64,000 bases of DNA from Paraburkholderia sp. BL23I1N1 (GTDB lineage Bacteria > Pseudomonadota > Gammaproteobacteria > Burkholderiales > Burkholderiaceae): NCBI RefSeq assembly GCF_003610295.1, contig NZ_RAPV01000002.1, positions 372,001 through 436,000 on the forward strand, given 5' to 3'. This document shows, piece after piece, positions 25,588-34,934 of this stretch. A program made the translations under genes and the position numbers. The notes under the pieces were generated by a model. The model did not search any database. It worked only from the letters and a program-made list of their open reading frames with translations, and was not told where the DNA came from. Numbering within the stretch: the first letter of the stretch is position 1; every line of letters begins with the position of its first letter.

Positions 25588-28098
25588 TTAACCGTAAGCT
25601 TCGCCGATCAGATCGCGCACTGCATCGAGCAACGCTTCGTCATGGAAACTGCCTTTCGCCAGATAGTAGTCCGCGCCCGCGTTCAGGCCGGCGCGGCGGT
25701 CCTCTTCACGATCCTTGTACGAGACGATCATCACCGGTAGCGTCTGCAGTTGCGGATCGCGCTTGATGAGCGTGACGAGTTCGATGCCGTCCATGCGTGG
25801 CATATCGATGTCGGTAATCACGAGGTCGAAGCGCTCGGCGCGTACCGCGTTCCAGCCATCCATGCCGTCGACGGCGATCGTCACGTCGTAGCCGCGCGTG
25901 GTCAGTAGCTTGCGTTCGAGTTCGCGAACGGTGAGCGAATCGTCGACCACCAGCACGCGCCGCGTGACGCGCCGGGCGGCGAGGGCGGCGCCATGCTGCG
26001 TGTGTTTCAGATCGCCGCCGGCAACCAGCCTTTCGACGGAGCGCAGCCAGTCGTCGACATCCGCAATCAGCACCGGGTCGCCGTTTTCCATCAACGCGCC
26101 GGCCGTGATGTTCCTGATCTTGCCGAGGCGCGGATCGAGCGGCTGCACGACCAGCATCCGCTCGCCGAGAAAGCGGTCGACTACCACGCCGTAGGTTTCT
26201 TCGCCGTCGCCGATCACGATCAGGCTGACGGTGTCTGCTTCGTTGGCGGGCGGTGCGGTGTCGAGAATCTGATGCGCGGTGACGACGCCAATGCGGCGGC
26301 CGTCGAAGGCAATGTGCTGATGGCCTTCAAGCAATTCGATATCCGCGCGGCTCACGTGCAGCGTGCGATTCACATGCGCGAGCGGCACGGCGTACGGCTC
26401 GCCCGCGACTTCGACGAGCAGGCTGCGGATTACCGAGAGCGTGAGCGGCAACTGCAATTGCACGCGCGTGCCGACGCCGGGTTCCTGCGTGATGCGCACC
26501 GTGCCACGCACGCGTTTGACAACGTCGTATACCGCGTCGAGTCCGACGCCGCGGCCCGAGACTTCGGTAACCTGATCGCGCAGCGAGAAGCCGGGCAGGA
26601 ACAGGAATTCGAGCAGTTCGGTCTCGGAGAGGCGCGCGGCCGTTTCGGCGCTCGCCAGTTTCTTGCTGACAATCGAGGCGCGCAACGCGTCGAGATCGAT
26701 GCCCGCGCCGTCATCGGTAACCGTGATGAGCAACGCGCCGGCGGTGTGGCGCGCGTCGAGCGTCAGCGTACCTTCTTCGGGCTTGCCGTGCGCGAGACGT
26801 ATCGCGGGCGGTTCGATGCCGTGGTCGATCGCGTTTCGCAGCATATGGCCGAGCGGCGCTTCGAGCAGATCGAGGATGTCGCGGTCCACCTGAGTCGATT
26901 CGCCAACCAGCTGCAAGCGCACCTTCTTGCCGAGCGAACGCGCGACGTCGCGCACCATGCGCGCGAGACCACCGGTGCCGTCGCCGAAGGGGCGCATCCG
27001 GCATTGCAGCGCGGCGTCGTAAAGCTGTTGCGACAGATGCGTCGAGCGGCGGTCGAAGCTCTCCAGATCGGCCAGGCGCTCGGCGAGCAGATGCTGCGAT
27101 TCCGCTGTGAGGCGGCGCAATTCTTCGAGCGCGGCGTGCGCGCGCGGGTCGAGCTTCAGGTCCGCGAGCGTTTCGTGCAACTGATCCAGCGCGCGCGAGC
27201 CGTCACGTTGGACGCGCTTGACGCGCAGCATCGATTGAGCGAAAGGTTTGAGCCAGCGGGATTCGACCAGTGACTCGCCGGATAAGGAGAGTAGCCGGTC
27301 GAGGTTGTCGGCGCGTACACGCAGCATGCGGCCGGGGTCGGTTGCTGGGAGGCTTGCTTCGTTCAGGGCGGATGCGGTTGCTGCCGACGACCCAGAGGTG
27401 CTTGCAGGAACGGCCGGGATTGCTGCGGCGGACGCAGAGGCGCTTGCAGAAGCGGACGGGGTTCCAAAGGCGGGCGCGGACCCATTTGCAGTCGTGCTGG
27501 CCGGTTCGGTCGAGGCGGGCGTCGCTTCGGCGCGCAGGGCGTTGGCTAGCAGATTGAATGCGGCATCGGCGTCATGGTCAGCGTTGGCGGATGCGGCTTG
27601 CGGTTCGATGGCTCCGCTGGCTGCAGATCCGGCGTCGCGAACAGGATTCGCGGCAGGTGCAGCGGCAGCCGCGGCCACAGCCTCCCGCCGCAACGCCGCG
27701 CCATGCGGCACGACACCCGCCATACGCGCTTGCAACGACGCCACGCACGCACTGACCGCGTCACGCGCAGACTCGTCCTCGTCATTGCCGATGCGCGCAA
27801 CGATATCGACACCGCGCAGCAACTCGTCGATCCACGCTGCATCGAGCAACGCGCGCCCTTCCTGCGCCGCGACAAAACAATCTTCCATCGCGTGCGCGAG
27901 TTCGACGCCAACCTGCACGCCGACGATCCGCGCCGCGCCCTTCAGCGAGTGAGCCGCGCGCATGCAGGCCTCGAGCGCGGCGGCATCGCGCGGCGCGCGG
28001 TCGAGAGTAAGCAGGCCGTCGTTGAGCACGCGTGCCTGGGTACGCGCTTCTTCGCGGAAGAGATCGATCAGCGACGGGCGGCGCGGGTCGTCCGTCAT
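25588..28098 (-). CDS. wspE: WspE: CheA-like hybrid sensor kinase
   Basis: An 836-residue cytoplasmic kinase. Order: an N-terminal HPt domain with the phosphorylated His50 (AAHSLKG), a long Ala/Ser/Pro-rich linker at about 130-260 with the run SASASASA, the dimerisation helices, the GHKL ATPase with N box HMLRNAIDHGIEPP and DDGAGID, a CheW-like domain, and a C-terminal receiver with D in ITDIDMP. It would pass phosphate to WspR and WspF. The start is the ATG at 28098, overlapping the wspD stop by four bases; the long open frame beyond it lies inside wspD and is not coding. Confidence 0.93.
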   Translation of the reverse strand: MTDDPRRPSLIDLFREEARTQARVLNDGLLTLDRAPRDAAALEACMRAAHSLKGAARIVGVQVGVELAHAMEDCFVAAQEGRALLDAAWIDELLRGVDIVARIGNDEDESARDAVSACVASLQARMAGVVPHGAALRREAVAAAAAAPAANPVRDAGSAASGAIEPQAASANADHDADAAFNLLANALRAEATPASTEPASTTANGSAPAFGTPSASASASASAAAIPAVPASTSGSSAATASALNEASLPATDPGRMLRVRADNLDRLLSLSGESLVESRWLKPFAQSMLRVKRVQRDGSRALDQLHETLADLKLDPRAHAALEELRRLTAESQHLLAERLADLESFDRRSTHLSQQLYDAALQCRMRPFGDGTGGLARMVRDVARSLGKKVRLQLVGESTQVDRDILDLLEAPLGHMLRNAIDHGIEPPAIRLAHGKPEEGTLTLDARHTAGALLITVTDDGAGIDLDALRASIVSKKLASAETAARLSETELLEFLFLPGFSLRDQVTEVSGRGVGLDAVYDVVKRVRGTVRITQEPGVGTRVQLQLPLTLSVIRSLLVEVAGEPYAVPLAHVNRTLHVSRADIELLEGHQHIAFDGRRIGVVTAHQILDTAPPANEADTVSLIVIGDGEETYGVVVDRFLGERMLVVQPLDPRLGKIRNITAGALMENGDPVLIADVDDWLRSVERLVAGGDLKHTQHGAALAARRVTRRVLVVDDSLTVRELERKLLTTRGYDVTIAVDGMDGWNAVRAERFDLVITDIDMPRMDGIELVTLIKRDPQLQTLPVMIVSYKDREEDRRAGLNAGADYYLAKGSFHDEALLDAVRDLIGEAYG

Positions 28099-28787
28099 CC
28101 GAGACTCCGGTTCAAGGTATCGAACAAGGCATCGGCGTCGAGCAGGCCGACCGTCATGCCGCGCCACGGAGCCACAGCGCGCGTATGCGCGGCGGCGGCT
28201 TGCGAGAGCGTCGCGGGCGGGGGGCAAAAGGTAGAGAGTGCGATTCGATGCACGCCGTCGACCTGGTCGACGGGGAACACCGCGTGCTCTTCGGCGCGCG
28301 ACACCACCAGCAAACGGGGCAGATCGTGACGCGCCTGATCGTCGCTCACGGCGGTGTCGGCCTCGAAACCCAGCAGATGCGCGAGGGACAGGCACACCAG
28401 CAAGTCGCCCTGCACATTCACGACGCCCAGTACCGCGCGATGCTGGCGGTGCGGCAACGTATGAATCGGCCGTGTCTGCACGATGCGTTTGAAGATCGGC
28501 GTAGGCAGCGCAAGCCATTCGCCGCCGATGCGGAAAATGAGGAACGATTCGCTCGCGCCTTGCGGCTCATGCCGTTGCTGTAACGCCTGTAACGCGGGCG
28601 TACCGGCGTCATGCAGCGAGAGATCCACGAGCGGAATCGGACGCTCCAGCAGCTTGGCCGCGGCCGCTTCGAACACGGGGCAATTCAGACAGCGCACGTA
28701 TTCGACCAGCCGTTCGCACGACGAATCGCCGCGCACGCCGATGCGATTCCAGCAATCGTCGAAGGTCACTGTGCGCGCTTCAACCAC
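28095..28787 (-). CDS. wspD: WspD: CheW-like coupling protein
   Basis: A 230-residue scaffold linking the WspA receptor to the WspE kinase. The CheW fold occupies about residues 78-205 (ESFLIFRIGGEWLALPTPIFKRI, HRAVLGVVNVQGDLLVCLSL). The N-terminal 75 residues carry the DDCWNRIGVRGDSSCERL and VRCLNCPVFEAAAAKLL segments seen in WspD proteins, with four cysteines of unknown role. GTG at 28787 is the start; it overlaps the wspC stop by eight bases, and the wspE start overlaps this stop by four. This points to tight translational coupling. Confidence 0.9.
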   Translation of the reverse strand: MVEARTVTFDDCWNRIGVRGDSSCERLVEYVRCLNCPVFEAAAAKLLERPIPLVDLSLHDAGTPALQALQQRHEPQGASESFLIFRIGGEWLALPTPIFKRIVQTRPIHTLPHRQHRAVLGVVNVQGDLLVCLSLAHLLGFEADTAVSDDQARHDLPRLLVVSRAEEHAVFPVDQVDGVHRIALSTFCPPPATLSQAAAAHTRAVAPWRGMTVGLLDADALFDTLNRSLG

Positions 28788-30225
28788 GTTGCGCTCCCTG
28801 TGCGCGCGACGCGCGTTCCATCAATAGACGCGCGCCGTTGCGGTCGCCCTCGAGTTCGAGCAGCGTCGCCAGATGCGCGAGCGCTTCGGCGTGCTGAGGG
28901 TCGAGGTAGAGCGCCTTGCGATACTGGCCGCGTGCCAGGTTCGCGTCGCCACCGGCGTCGGCCAGTACACCGAGCAGGTAGAACGCGTCGGCGTGCGGTG
29001 CGTGCTGTTCCAGATAAGCGTTGATCGCGTTCGCGGCTTCCGTCAGACGGCCCGCGTCGGCCAACGCGTGCGCGGCTTGCAGCGTGTCGCGCGCGGCTTG
29101 AGTCGGCGAGGTGGTTTGCGGCAGCGTGAGATCGCGCGGCGACGACGCGGGTTTCAACGGGTTGGCCACGCGTCCCGCCATGCCGCTAACGGGCGAGTGC
29201 GCAGACGTACCGCTGGAAAACGCGAGCGGCGAGCTCGCGCTGAACGCAGTGCGCGCAACCGGATCGGGCCACGCGAAAGGCTCGGCCGAGAACACTTGCG
29301 GCGGCGCGAGCGCGGGCACCGGCGAATGCGTCATGGCAAGTGCCGCGGCGGTGGCGAGCGGTGCGGTGTGCCAGCCGTTGAACTGCTCTTCAGCGGGCCC
29401 GGCGCGACGGAACGCGAACGCAAGAGGAATCTTCGCCGACTGCATGCCGTGACGCATCAACAGCCCAGTTTCCGCAGGACCGACGAACAGCGTGCCGTTT
29501 TCAGCCAGCACGTCGTTAAGCGCATGCAAGGCCGTTTGCTGTGCGTCGCGGTCGAAATAAATCAGCACATTGCGGCAGAACACGAAGTCGTAGACGCCGA
29601 GCGCCGTGGCATCGAGTTGCATCAGATTGGCGCGCGAAAACCGGACCGCGTCGACGATGCGCGGCGCGAGGCGCCAGCCATCTTCGGTGCGCGTGAAGTG
29701 GGCATCGCGAAACGGAAACGCATTGCCGCGAAACGAATTGCGGCTGTACACAGCGCGCTGCGCGACGGCCAGCGAGCGCTCGCTGATATCCATGGCGTCG
29801 ATGCGCAGATGCGCGGCGTCGATGCCGGCGTCGAGCAGGGTCATCGCGATGGTGTACGGTTCCTCGCCGGTCGAGCAGGGCAGGCTCAGAATGCGCAAAG
29901 GCAGCGCGGTGCCGCGTTCGTCGAGGCGCTCATGCGCGAGGCGTGCGAGCGCTTTGAACGCGTCGGCGTCGCGATAGAACCAGGTCTCCGGCACCACCAC
30001 CGATTCCACCAGCGCCTGCACCATGGCCGGCGACGCCTGCGCGGCTTCCCAGTAGTCGGCGAGGGTGGCGTTGACGTGACCGTCCGCGCACCAAGCGGCG
30101 GCGCGCCGATCGACCGCGCGTTCGATCGCACTATGACCGAGCGACGCTGCATCGAGCCCGATGGTTCGATGCAGCAGATCGGTGAAGCGTCGATAGACCG
30201 GCACGTTGTCGTGATGCGCGTTCAT
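28780..30225 (-). CDS. wspC: WspC: CheR-like methyltransferase with TPR tail
   Basis: A 481-residue enzyme that methylates glutamates of WspA with S-adenosylmethionine and raises kinase output. The CheR domain (about 1-270) has PETWFYRDADAF, LSLPCSTGEEPYTIAM (SAM site), AMDISERSLAVA and the FVFCRNVLIYFD motif. A Pro/Ser-rich linker then leads to tetratricopeptide-like helices near the C-terminus (ADAFYLLGVLADAGGDANLARGQYRKALYLDP written across repeats). The start is the ATG at 30225, overlapping the wspB stop by four bases. The frame continues upstream to 30567 but overlaps wspB and has no family similarity there. Confidence 0.92.
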   Translation of the reverse strand: MNAHHDNVPVYRRFTDLLHRTIGLDAASLGHSAIERAVDRRAAAWCADGHVNATLADYWEAAQASPAMVQALVESVVVPETWFYRDADAFKALARLAHERLDERGTALPLRILSLPCSTGEEPYTIAMTLLDAGIDAAHLRIDAMDISERSLAVAQRAVYSRNSFRGNAFPFRDAHFTRTEDGWRLAPRIVDAVRFSRANLMQLDATALGVYDFVFCRNVLIYFDRDAQQTALHALNDVLAENGTLFVGPAETGLLMRHGMQSAKIPLAFAFRRAGPAEEQFNGWHTAPLATAAALAMTHSPVPALAPPQVFSAEPFAWPDPVARTAFSASSPLAFSSGTSAHSPVSGMAGRVANPLKPASSPRDLTLPQTTSPTQAARDTLQAAHALADAGRLTEAANAINAYLEQHAPHADAFYLLGVLADAGGDANLARGQYRKALYLDPQHAEALAHLATLLELEGDRNGARLLMERASRAQGAQRG

Positions 30226-30686
30226 GCGTGCGGCTCGGGAAACAGCAGCGCTTTGACCTCGTCGGGCAGCAGGTGCTCGACGCGAATCCATTGCACCAGA
30301 CCGCCCGCTTCGCTCGCGACCGGGCCGAGATAGCGCGCATGCGGCATGTCGATGCCGGCGTCGTGAAACGTGTCCGCGTCCAGGCGGATTGTGCGCGTTG
30401 CGCCTTCTAGCAGCAGCGCGAGCAGGCGCACCGTGCCCGCGTGCGGATAGCGCACCAGCACGACGCGCGTCGACATCAATTGCGCGGCGGGGCGGCCGAG
30501 CGCGAGTGCCGGCAGATCGATCACCGGCAGCGGTGTGCCTTCGTAATCGAGTACGCCCGCGACCCACGACGGCGCGCCGGGGATCGTCTTCGGCGGCGAT
30601 TGCGGCGTGAGCGGCATCAGACGCTCCACCTGCGTCGCGTCGATCACGTAGCGTTCGCTATCGAGCGTGAAGAGGATCAAGAGCAT
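30222..30686 (-). CDS. wspB: WspB: CheW-like coupling protein
   Basis: A 154-residue single CheW domain: MLLILFTLDSERYVIDATQV at the start, PSWVAGVLDYEGTPLPVIDL in the core and LVRYPHAGTVRLLALLLEG. It is shorter than WspD and lacks its Cys-rich N-terminus. Both are expected in the signalling array with WspA and WspE. It lies 75 bases after wspA and overlaps wspC by four bases. Confidence 0.88.
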   Translation of the reverse strand: MLLILFTLDSERYVIDATQVERLMPLTPQSPPKTIPGAPSWVAGVLDYEGTPLPVIDLPALALGRPAAQLMSTRVVLVRYPHAGTVRLLALLLEGATRTIRLDADTFHDAGIDMPHARYLGPVASEAGGLVQWIRVEHLLPDEVKALLFPEPHA

Positions 30687-30761
30687 CGGCGTGGGCTGGG
30701 GTGGCGTGTAGGTGGTTTGCTTCAGCGTGTGCGTGCGCCTGAACGAGCCCGTTGCGGCGCG

Positions 30762-32387
30762 TCAGGCCGTCACCTTGAAGCGCGATACGCCGGTGCGCAG
30801 ACTATTGGCGACGTGCGTCAGATCGTCGATCGCCTGGGTCGACTGACGCAGCGATTCCGCCGTCTGCTGCGCGGCCTCCGAGAGTTGCGTCAGCGCCTGG
30901 GTGATCTGCTCGGCGCCGGTGGCTTGCGTCTGCATGCCTTCGTTGACCATCGAGAAGCGCGGCGCGAGCGCCTGCACCTGCTGGATGATCTGCGTGAGAT
31001 GACCGCCCACGTTCTGCACGTCGAGCATGCCGCGCCGGACTTCTTCGGAGAACTTGTCCATGCCCATGACGCCTGCAGCCACGGCCGACTGGATCTCCTT
31101 GACCATCTGTTCGATGTCGTAGGTCGCCACGGCGGTTTGATCCGCGAGTCGGCGAATCTCGGTTGCCACGACCGCGAAGCCGCGGCCGTATTCGCCGGCT
31201 TTTTCCGCTTCGATCGCCGCGTTCAGCGAGAGCAGGTTGGTCTGATCCGCGACCTTGGTGATGGTGGCGACGACCTGGTTGATGTTGCTGGCCTTCTCGT
31301 TGAGGATCGCGAGCTTCGCGTTGACCGAACCGGCCGCTTCCATCACGAGGCGCATGGTGTCTTCCATGCGCGCGAGACCGGCGTGGCCGGTGCCCGCGAG
31401 CGCCGCTGACTGGCCGGCTACTTCAGAGACTTCGTTCATGGTGCGCAGCAGATCGCGCGAGGTCGCGAAGATTTCGCGCGACGTGGCGCCGATCTCGGTG
31501 GTGGTCGCCGCGGTTTCGTTCGCGGTGGCTTGCTGTTCACGCGAGGTTGCGGCGATTTCGGTCACCGAGGTGGTGACCTGGACCGCTGACTTCTGCGCCT
31601 GGCCGACCAGCGCGGTGAGTTCGTCGGTCATGCGGTTAAAGCCCGCTTCGAGCGCACCGATTTCATCCGCGCGATTCAGTTGAAGACGTTGCGTGAGATC
31701 GCCCGTACGCATGATGTCGACGACCTGCAGCACCTTCGCCATCGGCGTGGTGACCGCGCGCAGCAGCCAGTAACCGGCCAGCACGGCAGCGACCGCGGCG
31801 ATCAGCAGCATCACGAGCAGCACGATACGGGTCGTCTCGACCGAGTTGCGGATGCTTTCGGCGGACTGGTCGGCGTAGGTCTTGTTGCCGTCCACCAGCT
31901 TGCGCACGGAGAGCCGGCCGCTTTCCCAGATCGGCGTGAGCTGCGTGTTGAAGACACGTGCGGCGTTCTCTTTCGAGGTCGACAGGGCGCTCATCAGCGA
32001 CGCCTGGATCGGCAGGTATTGCGTGTATTGCTGCCGGAAATCGTTGAAGAGGTCACGATCGTCCTGACGGAAGACGGTGCCGCCGTAATCGTTGAGTAGC
32101 TTCTGCAGTGTTTGCTGCGTCTCCAGGAGGCGAGCGGTGTCGCGCTTGACGGAATCGGGGTCCGCATCGATATAGACGAGGCGCTGCGTGACGGTGTAGT
32201 TCTCGAACCAGGCCGCGCGCATCGCGGTCGCGTAGTAGAGGCCGGGCATTGAGTCCTGCTGCTGGCTCTTCGCGTCGCGGTCGATGCCGCCGAGTTGCTC
32301 GAACGTGACGATTGCCATTGCCAGCATCACGATCAGCACGATCCCGAAGCTGCACAGAATCCGTTGCCGGATGGTCCATTGTTTCAC
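30762..32387 (-). CDS. wspA: WspA: methyl-accepting surface-sensing receptor
   Basis: A 541-residue inner-membrane chemoreceptor, first gene of the operon. It starts at the GTG at 32387 (MKQWTIRQRILCSFG, like Pseudomonas WspA), because AAGGGG lies at proper distance from it and too close to the GTG at 32393. Helix 1 is about residues 11-33, a periplasmic helical domain follows to about 188, and helix 2 is IVLLVMLLIAAVAAVLAGYW. A HAMP domain and the cytoplasmic signalling hairpin come next (LSLNAAIEAEKAGEYGRGFA). WspA senses surface contact or envelope stress and activates WspE. No upstream wsp regulator is seen. Confidence 0.93.
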   Translation of the reverse strand: MKQWTIRQRILCSFGIVLIVMLAMAIVTFEQLGGIDRDAKSQQQDSMPGLYYATAMRAAWFENYTVTQRLVYIDADPDSVKRDTARLLETQQTLQKLLNDYGGTVFRQDDRDLFNDFRQQYTQYLPIQASLMSALSTSKENAARVFNTQLTPIWESGRLSVRKLVDGNKTYADQSAESIRNSVETTRIVLLVMLLIAAVAAVLAGYWLLRAVTTPMAKVLQVVDIMRTGDLTQRLQLNRADEIGALEAGFNRMTDELTALVGQAQKSAVQVTTSVTEIAATSREQQATANETAATTTEIGATSREIFATSRDLLRTMNEVSEVAGQSAALAGTGHAGLARMEDTMRLVMEAAGSVNAKLAILNEKASNINQVVATITKVADQTNLLSLNAAIEAEKAGEYGRGFAVVATEIRRLADQTAVATYDIEQMVKEIQSAVAAGVMGMDKFSEEVRRGMLDVQNVGGHLTQIIQQVQALAPRFSMVNEGMQTQATGAEQITQALTQLSEAAQQTAESLRQSTQAIDDLTHVANSLRTGVSRFKVTA

Positions 32388-32658
32388 GCGCACGCCCCTT
32401 AACTTTTTGGCTTGGTCTCGACGCCGATGTCGACTTGTTGGTCTCGGGGTCGAAGGATCGGAAAGCTTTGCGGGTCGTCGGATTTGTCCGACGGGTCATG
32501 CGGCGAATTTTACATTGATCGTGGGAATGGATGGCGGATGGCGTGGTCCCTTCACCCCGAGAGGCGTTACACCCGTAATGCCCGGTTACCAACTGCAGCA
32601 TCTATTTCCGCGCGCGCCCTGCACAATCTGTTCCATGCCTGAACGGCGGGAGCGAAAC

Positions 32659-33000
32659 ATGAAAAAGATTGCGGTGGCGTTGTTGATGGTGGGGAGCCTG
32701 AGCGCAGCAGGTCAGGCGTCGGCTCATGGCAATGGCGGCGATGTCGTCGGTGCGCTGATCGGCGGCGCCTTGCTCGGCGCGGTGGTGACGTCCGCGCTGA
32801 ATCCGGCGCCGGTGGTCGCTTACCAGCAGCCGGTCTATGCGCAGCCTGTGTACGCGCAACCGGTGTATCAGCCGGCGCCCGTGTACGCGGGACCGCCGCC
32901 GGGATACTGCTATGACCAGTACCAGCGTGCGTACGTGGCGTGCGGTGCGCCGCCGCCCGAACAATACGGGTATCCGCAGCAGCAGCAACTGGGCTGGTAA
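32659..33000 (+). CDS. small exported glycine-zipper protein
   Basis: A 113-residue protein with a signal peptide (MKKIAVALLMVGSLSAAGQASA). A glycine-zipper-like hydrophobic segment GGDVVGALIGGALLGAVV follows, then a Tyr/Gln/Pro-rich tail with the repeat QPVYA three times. Such proteins are usually attached to the outer or inner envelope; no activity can be assigned. The start is chosen at 32659 because the longer frame lacks a ribosome site and the signal peptide begins here with GGGAGC upstream. It ends in a bidirectional terminator shared with the next, convergent gene. Confidence 0.72.
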   Translation: MKKIAVALLMVGSLSAAGQASAHGNGGDVVGALIGGALLGAVVTSALNPAPVVAYQQPVYAQPVYAQPVYQPAPVYAGPPPGYCYDQYQRAYVACGAPPPEQYGYPQQQQLGW

Positions 33001-33047
33001 ATGACATGCGCGGGCGCGCATCGTTTCGATGCTCGCGCGCCGCAGAG

Positions 33048-33080
33048 AAAAAGGCCGTCGCAATGTGCGACGGCCTTTTT
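33048..33080. terminator. bidirectional terminator
   Basis: AAGGCCGTCGCA/TGCGACGGCCTT (33051-33062 with 33066-33077), a 3-base loop, five As before and five Ts after. It serves the convergent genes on both sides. Confidence 0.9.
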
Positions 33081-33096
33081 GTGTTGGTGCCTGCCT

Positions 33097-33258
33097 TCAA
33101 TGCTTGTGATGCAGCCACTCCGCATAGTGCGTGTCGAGCCAGCGCTCGAGGCGCTCCGGCCTCGTCTTGTGGCGGTAGTGGGACGTCGCCCAGATCGCCA
33201 CGCCGACCAGCAGCATTACGAAAGGTCCCAACAAATAAGCCAATAACGATTCAGACAT
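33097..33258 (-). CDS. small membrane protein, function unknown
   Basis: A 53-residue protein: MSESLLAYLLGPFVMLLVGV begins a single transmembrane helix, followed by a basic, His/Arg/Trp-rich cytoplasmic tail. GGAGG six bases before the ATG at 33258 fixes the start; the frame can be opened to 33282 but without a ribosome site. I recognise no family. Confidence 0.6.
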   Translation of the reverse strand: MSESLLAYLLGPFVMLLVGVAIWATSHYRHKTRPERLERWLDTHYAEWLHHKH

Positions 33259-33461
33259 GGGAGCCTCCGTCCCGGCTTGCATGCATGCTTCAGTTTAGGC
33301 GATGAACGGCAAGAAAAAAAAGGACGCGGTCATGGGTTGGCCGGCAGCGCGGCGGGATTGACGTGAATGGGCTGACGGGGTGTGGCGCGGGGAGATTGAG
33401 AACCTAGTGAAGAGGATGTTTTTCTTTTGTTGGGCAGGTGCTTGCGGTTGATGCTTATTTA

Positions 33462-33472
33462 GTTGTGTACCA
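33462..33472. repeat. direct repeat copy beside integrase (distal)
   Basis: GTTGTGTACCA, identical to 34807-34817. It lies 71 bases beyond the integrase stop and may be an attachment or integrase-arm site. Confidence 0.4.
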
Positions 33473-33543
33473 TCAAAGGCGCCACTGGCCGATGGTGAGA
33501 TGAATCGCGGCAACGGACCTGGCGTCTGCTGGGTTTGCCGCGC

Positions 33544-34758
33544 TTAGCCGATCACGCCATGTCGGCTGCGCTCGATCTGGGTGTCGACGAAATCCGCCCA
33601 CAGTTGCAAGGTTTGACGCCGTTCCGCGACAGGCCGCGAAGCGTGGCCGTCTCCGCCCGGGTTGTCTTTGACGGTATGCGCCAGCGCATTTTCGATCACG
33701 TTCGAAGGCTGGCCCATCTCGCGCAAATGGGTCGCGGCGGTGCGTCGAAAGTCATGTAGGACGAAATGCTCTACGTCGAGTCCGAGCGACTTGACGGCCT
33801 GATTGAGTGTGCTTTTCGCGATCGGCCGATCGTCGCCCCTGACGCTCGGGAATACGAAGTTTCGGCTGGTCTTCGTATCCTGAAGTTCGCGAAGCAGGGC
33901 GACTGCCTGATGCGGGAGATGCACCACGTGGTCGCGACCTTTGTTCATCCGCGCGGCGGGGATCGTCCATCGCGCTGCGTTGAGGTTGAATTCGGACCAG
34001 GCCGCCTCGACGATGTCGGATTTCCGCACCATCGTCAGCACGAGCAGATGCAAAGCCAATTTCAGCGGACGTCGAATGTTCGATGCATAAATCGCGCGGA
34101 GCATGGCGCCCATTTCGTCTGGAGCGAGCACGCGGGCGCGGCTGTCCGGCGTGGCGATGAAGCGGGCCGGGACGAGCTCTGCCGGATTGGCCGTGGCGAG
34201 TTGCCGGGCGATCAGGTACCCATAGAGCCGCTTGACCGCGTTGCGCGTGTGCAGCGCCATCTTGGGCGAACCACGGCTTTTGATCTGGTCGCATATTGTG
34301 CGGATGTCGTCGTCCGTCACGGCTTTGATCGGCTTGGCGCCAATCGCGGGGAGCACATCTTTTTCAAACGCGCGGCGCGTGGTGCGCTGATATTCCGCCG
34401 ACTTGCCCGCCATCTCGGTCGCGAGATAGAGTTCCGCGCCCTCGCGCAGGACCTCTGTCTTGCTCTCCACTCCGCGGTCGCGGCGCGCCGTTGCCACCGG
34501 CGAGACGCCACCCGCAACCATCTCCGCGTACTTTTGCGCCTTGGCGCGCGCGACCCGCAGCGAAATCATCCGGTAGTCGCCGATTGTGACGAGCGGCTCG
34601 CGCTTGCCGTTCAGCGAATAGCGGAAGCGCCAGACCTTGGTGCCCGTCGTCATGATTTCGATGACGAGGCCGTTGCCGTCGGCGACGCAATATCGAGTGG
34701 CGCGGGGTTCAAGCGCGCGGATCTGCGTTTCGGTGAGGGGGGCGGCTAGTTTTGGCAT
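33544..34758 (-). CDS. P4-type tyrosine recombinase, probably inactive
   Basis: A 404-residue integrase with the N-terminal DUF4102-like arm-binding domain (LTETQIRALEPRATRYCVADGNGLVIEIM), a core-binding domain and a catalytic domain. Catalytic residues visible are the first Arg in TMVRKSD, the H-x-x-R box LHDFRRTAATHL and the second His in NALAHTVK. After KDNPGG the family normally continues with a block containing the nucleophilic tyrosine. Here it reads DGHASRPVAERR with no Tyr, in any frame. The enzyme is therefore probably dead. It lies next to the 3' end of mnmE with no other mobile-element gene, so it looks like the remnant of an excised or decayed island. Confidence 0.8.
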   Translation of the reverse strand: MPKLAAPLTETQIRALEPRATRYCVADGNGLVIEIMTTGTKVWRFRYSLNGKREPLVTIGDYRMISLRVARAKAQKYAEMVAGGVSPVATARRDRGVESKTEVLREGAELYLATEMAGKSAEYQRTTRRAFEKDVLPAIGAKPIKAVTDDDIRTICDQIKSRGSPKMALHTRNAVKRLYGYLIARQLATANPAELVPARFIATPDSRARVLAPDEMGAMLRAIYASNIRRPLKLALHLLVLTMVRKSDIVEAAWSEFNLNAARWTIPAARMNKGRDHVVHLPHQAVALLRELQDTKTSRNFVFPSVRGDDRPIAKSTLNQAVKSLGLDVEHFVLHDFRRTAATHLREMGQPSNVIENALAHTVKDNPGGDGHASRPVAERRQTLQLWADFVDTQIERSRHGVIG

Positions 34759-34806
34759 GGCGGATCGTTTGATACACGGACAGCGGCGATTTTAAACCGG
34801 ATGTCG

Positions 34807-34817
34807 GTTGTGTACCA
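34807..34817. repeat. direct repeat copy beside integrase (proximal)
   Basis: GTTGTGTACCA, 48 bases before the integrase start and identical to 33462-33472. In minus sense it reads TGGTACACAAC. Confidence 0.4.
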
Positions 34818-34934
34818 AAGAAATGGACGGTTTTGGGTCAACGGGTGGCGTTTGGTGCGTGCCAGGAAGAGTGTGTTGAAAGGCCTTGCTTGTCAGTGTT
34901 GATAAGCCTTTCGTGCGCAAAAAGCCAATCCGTC

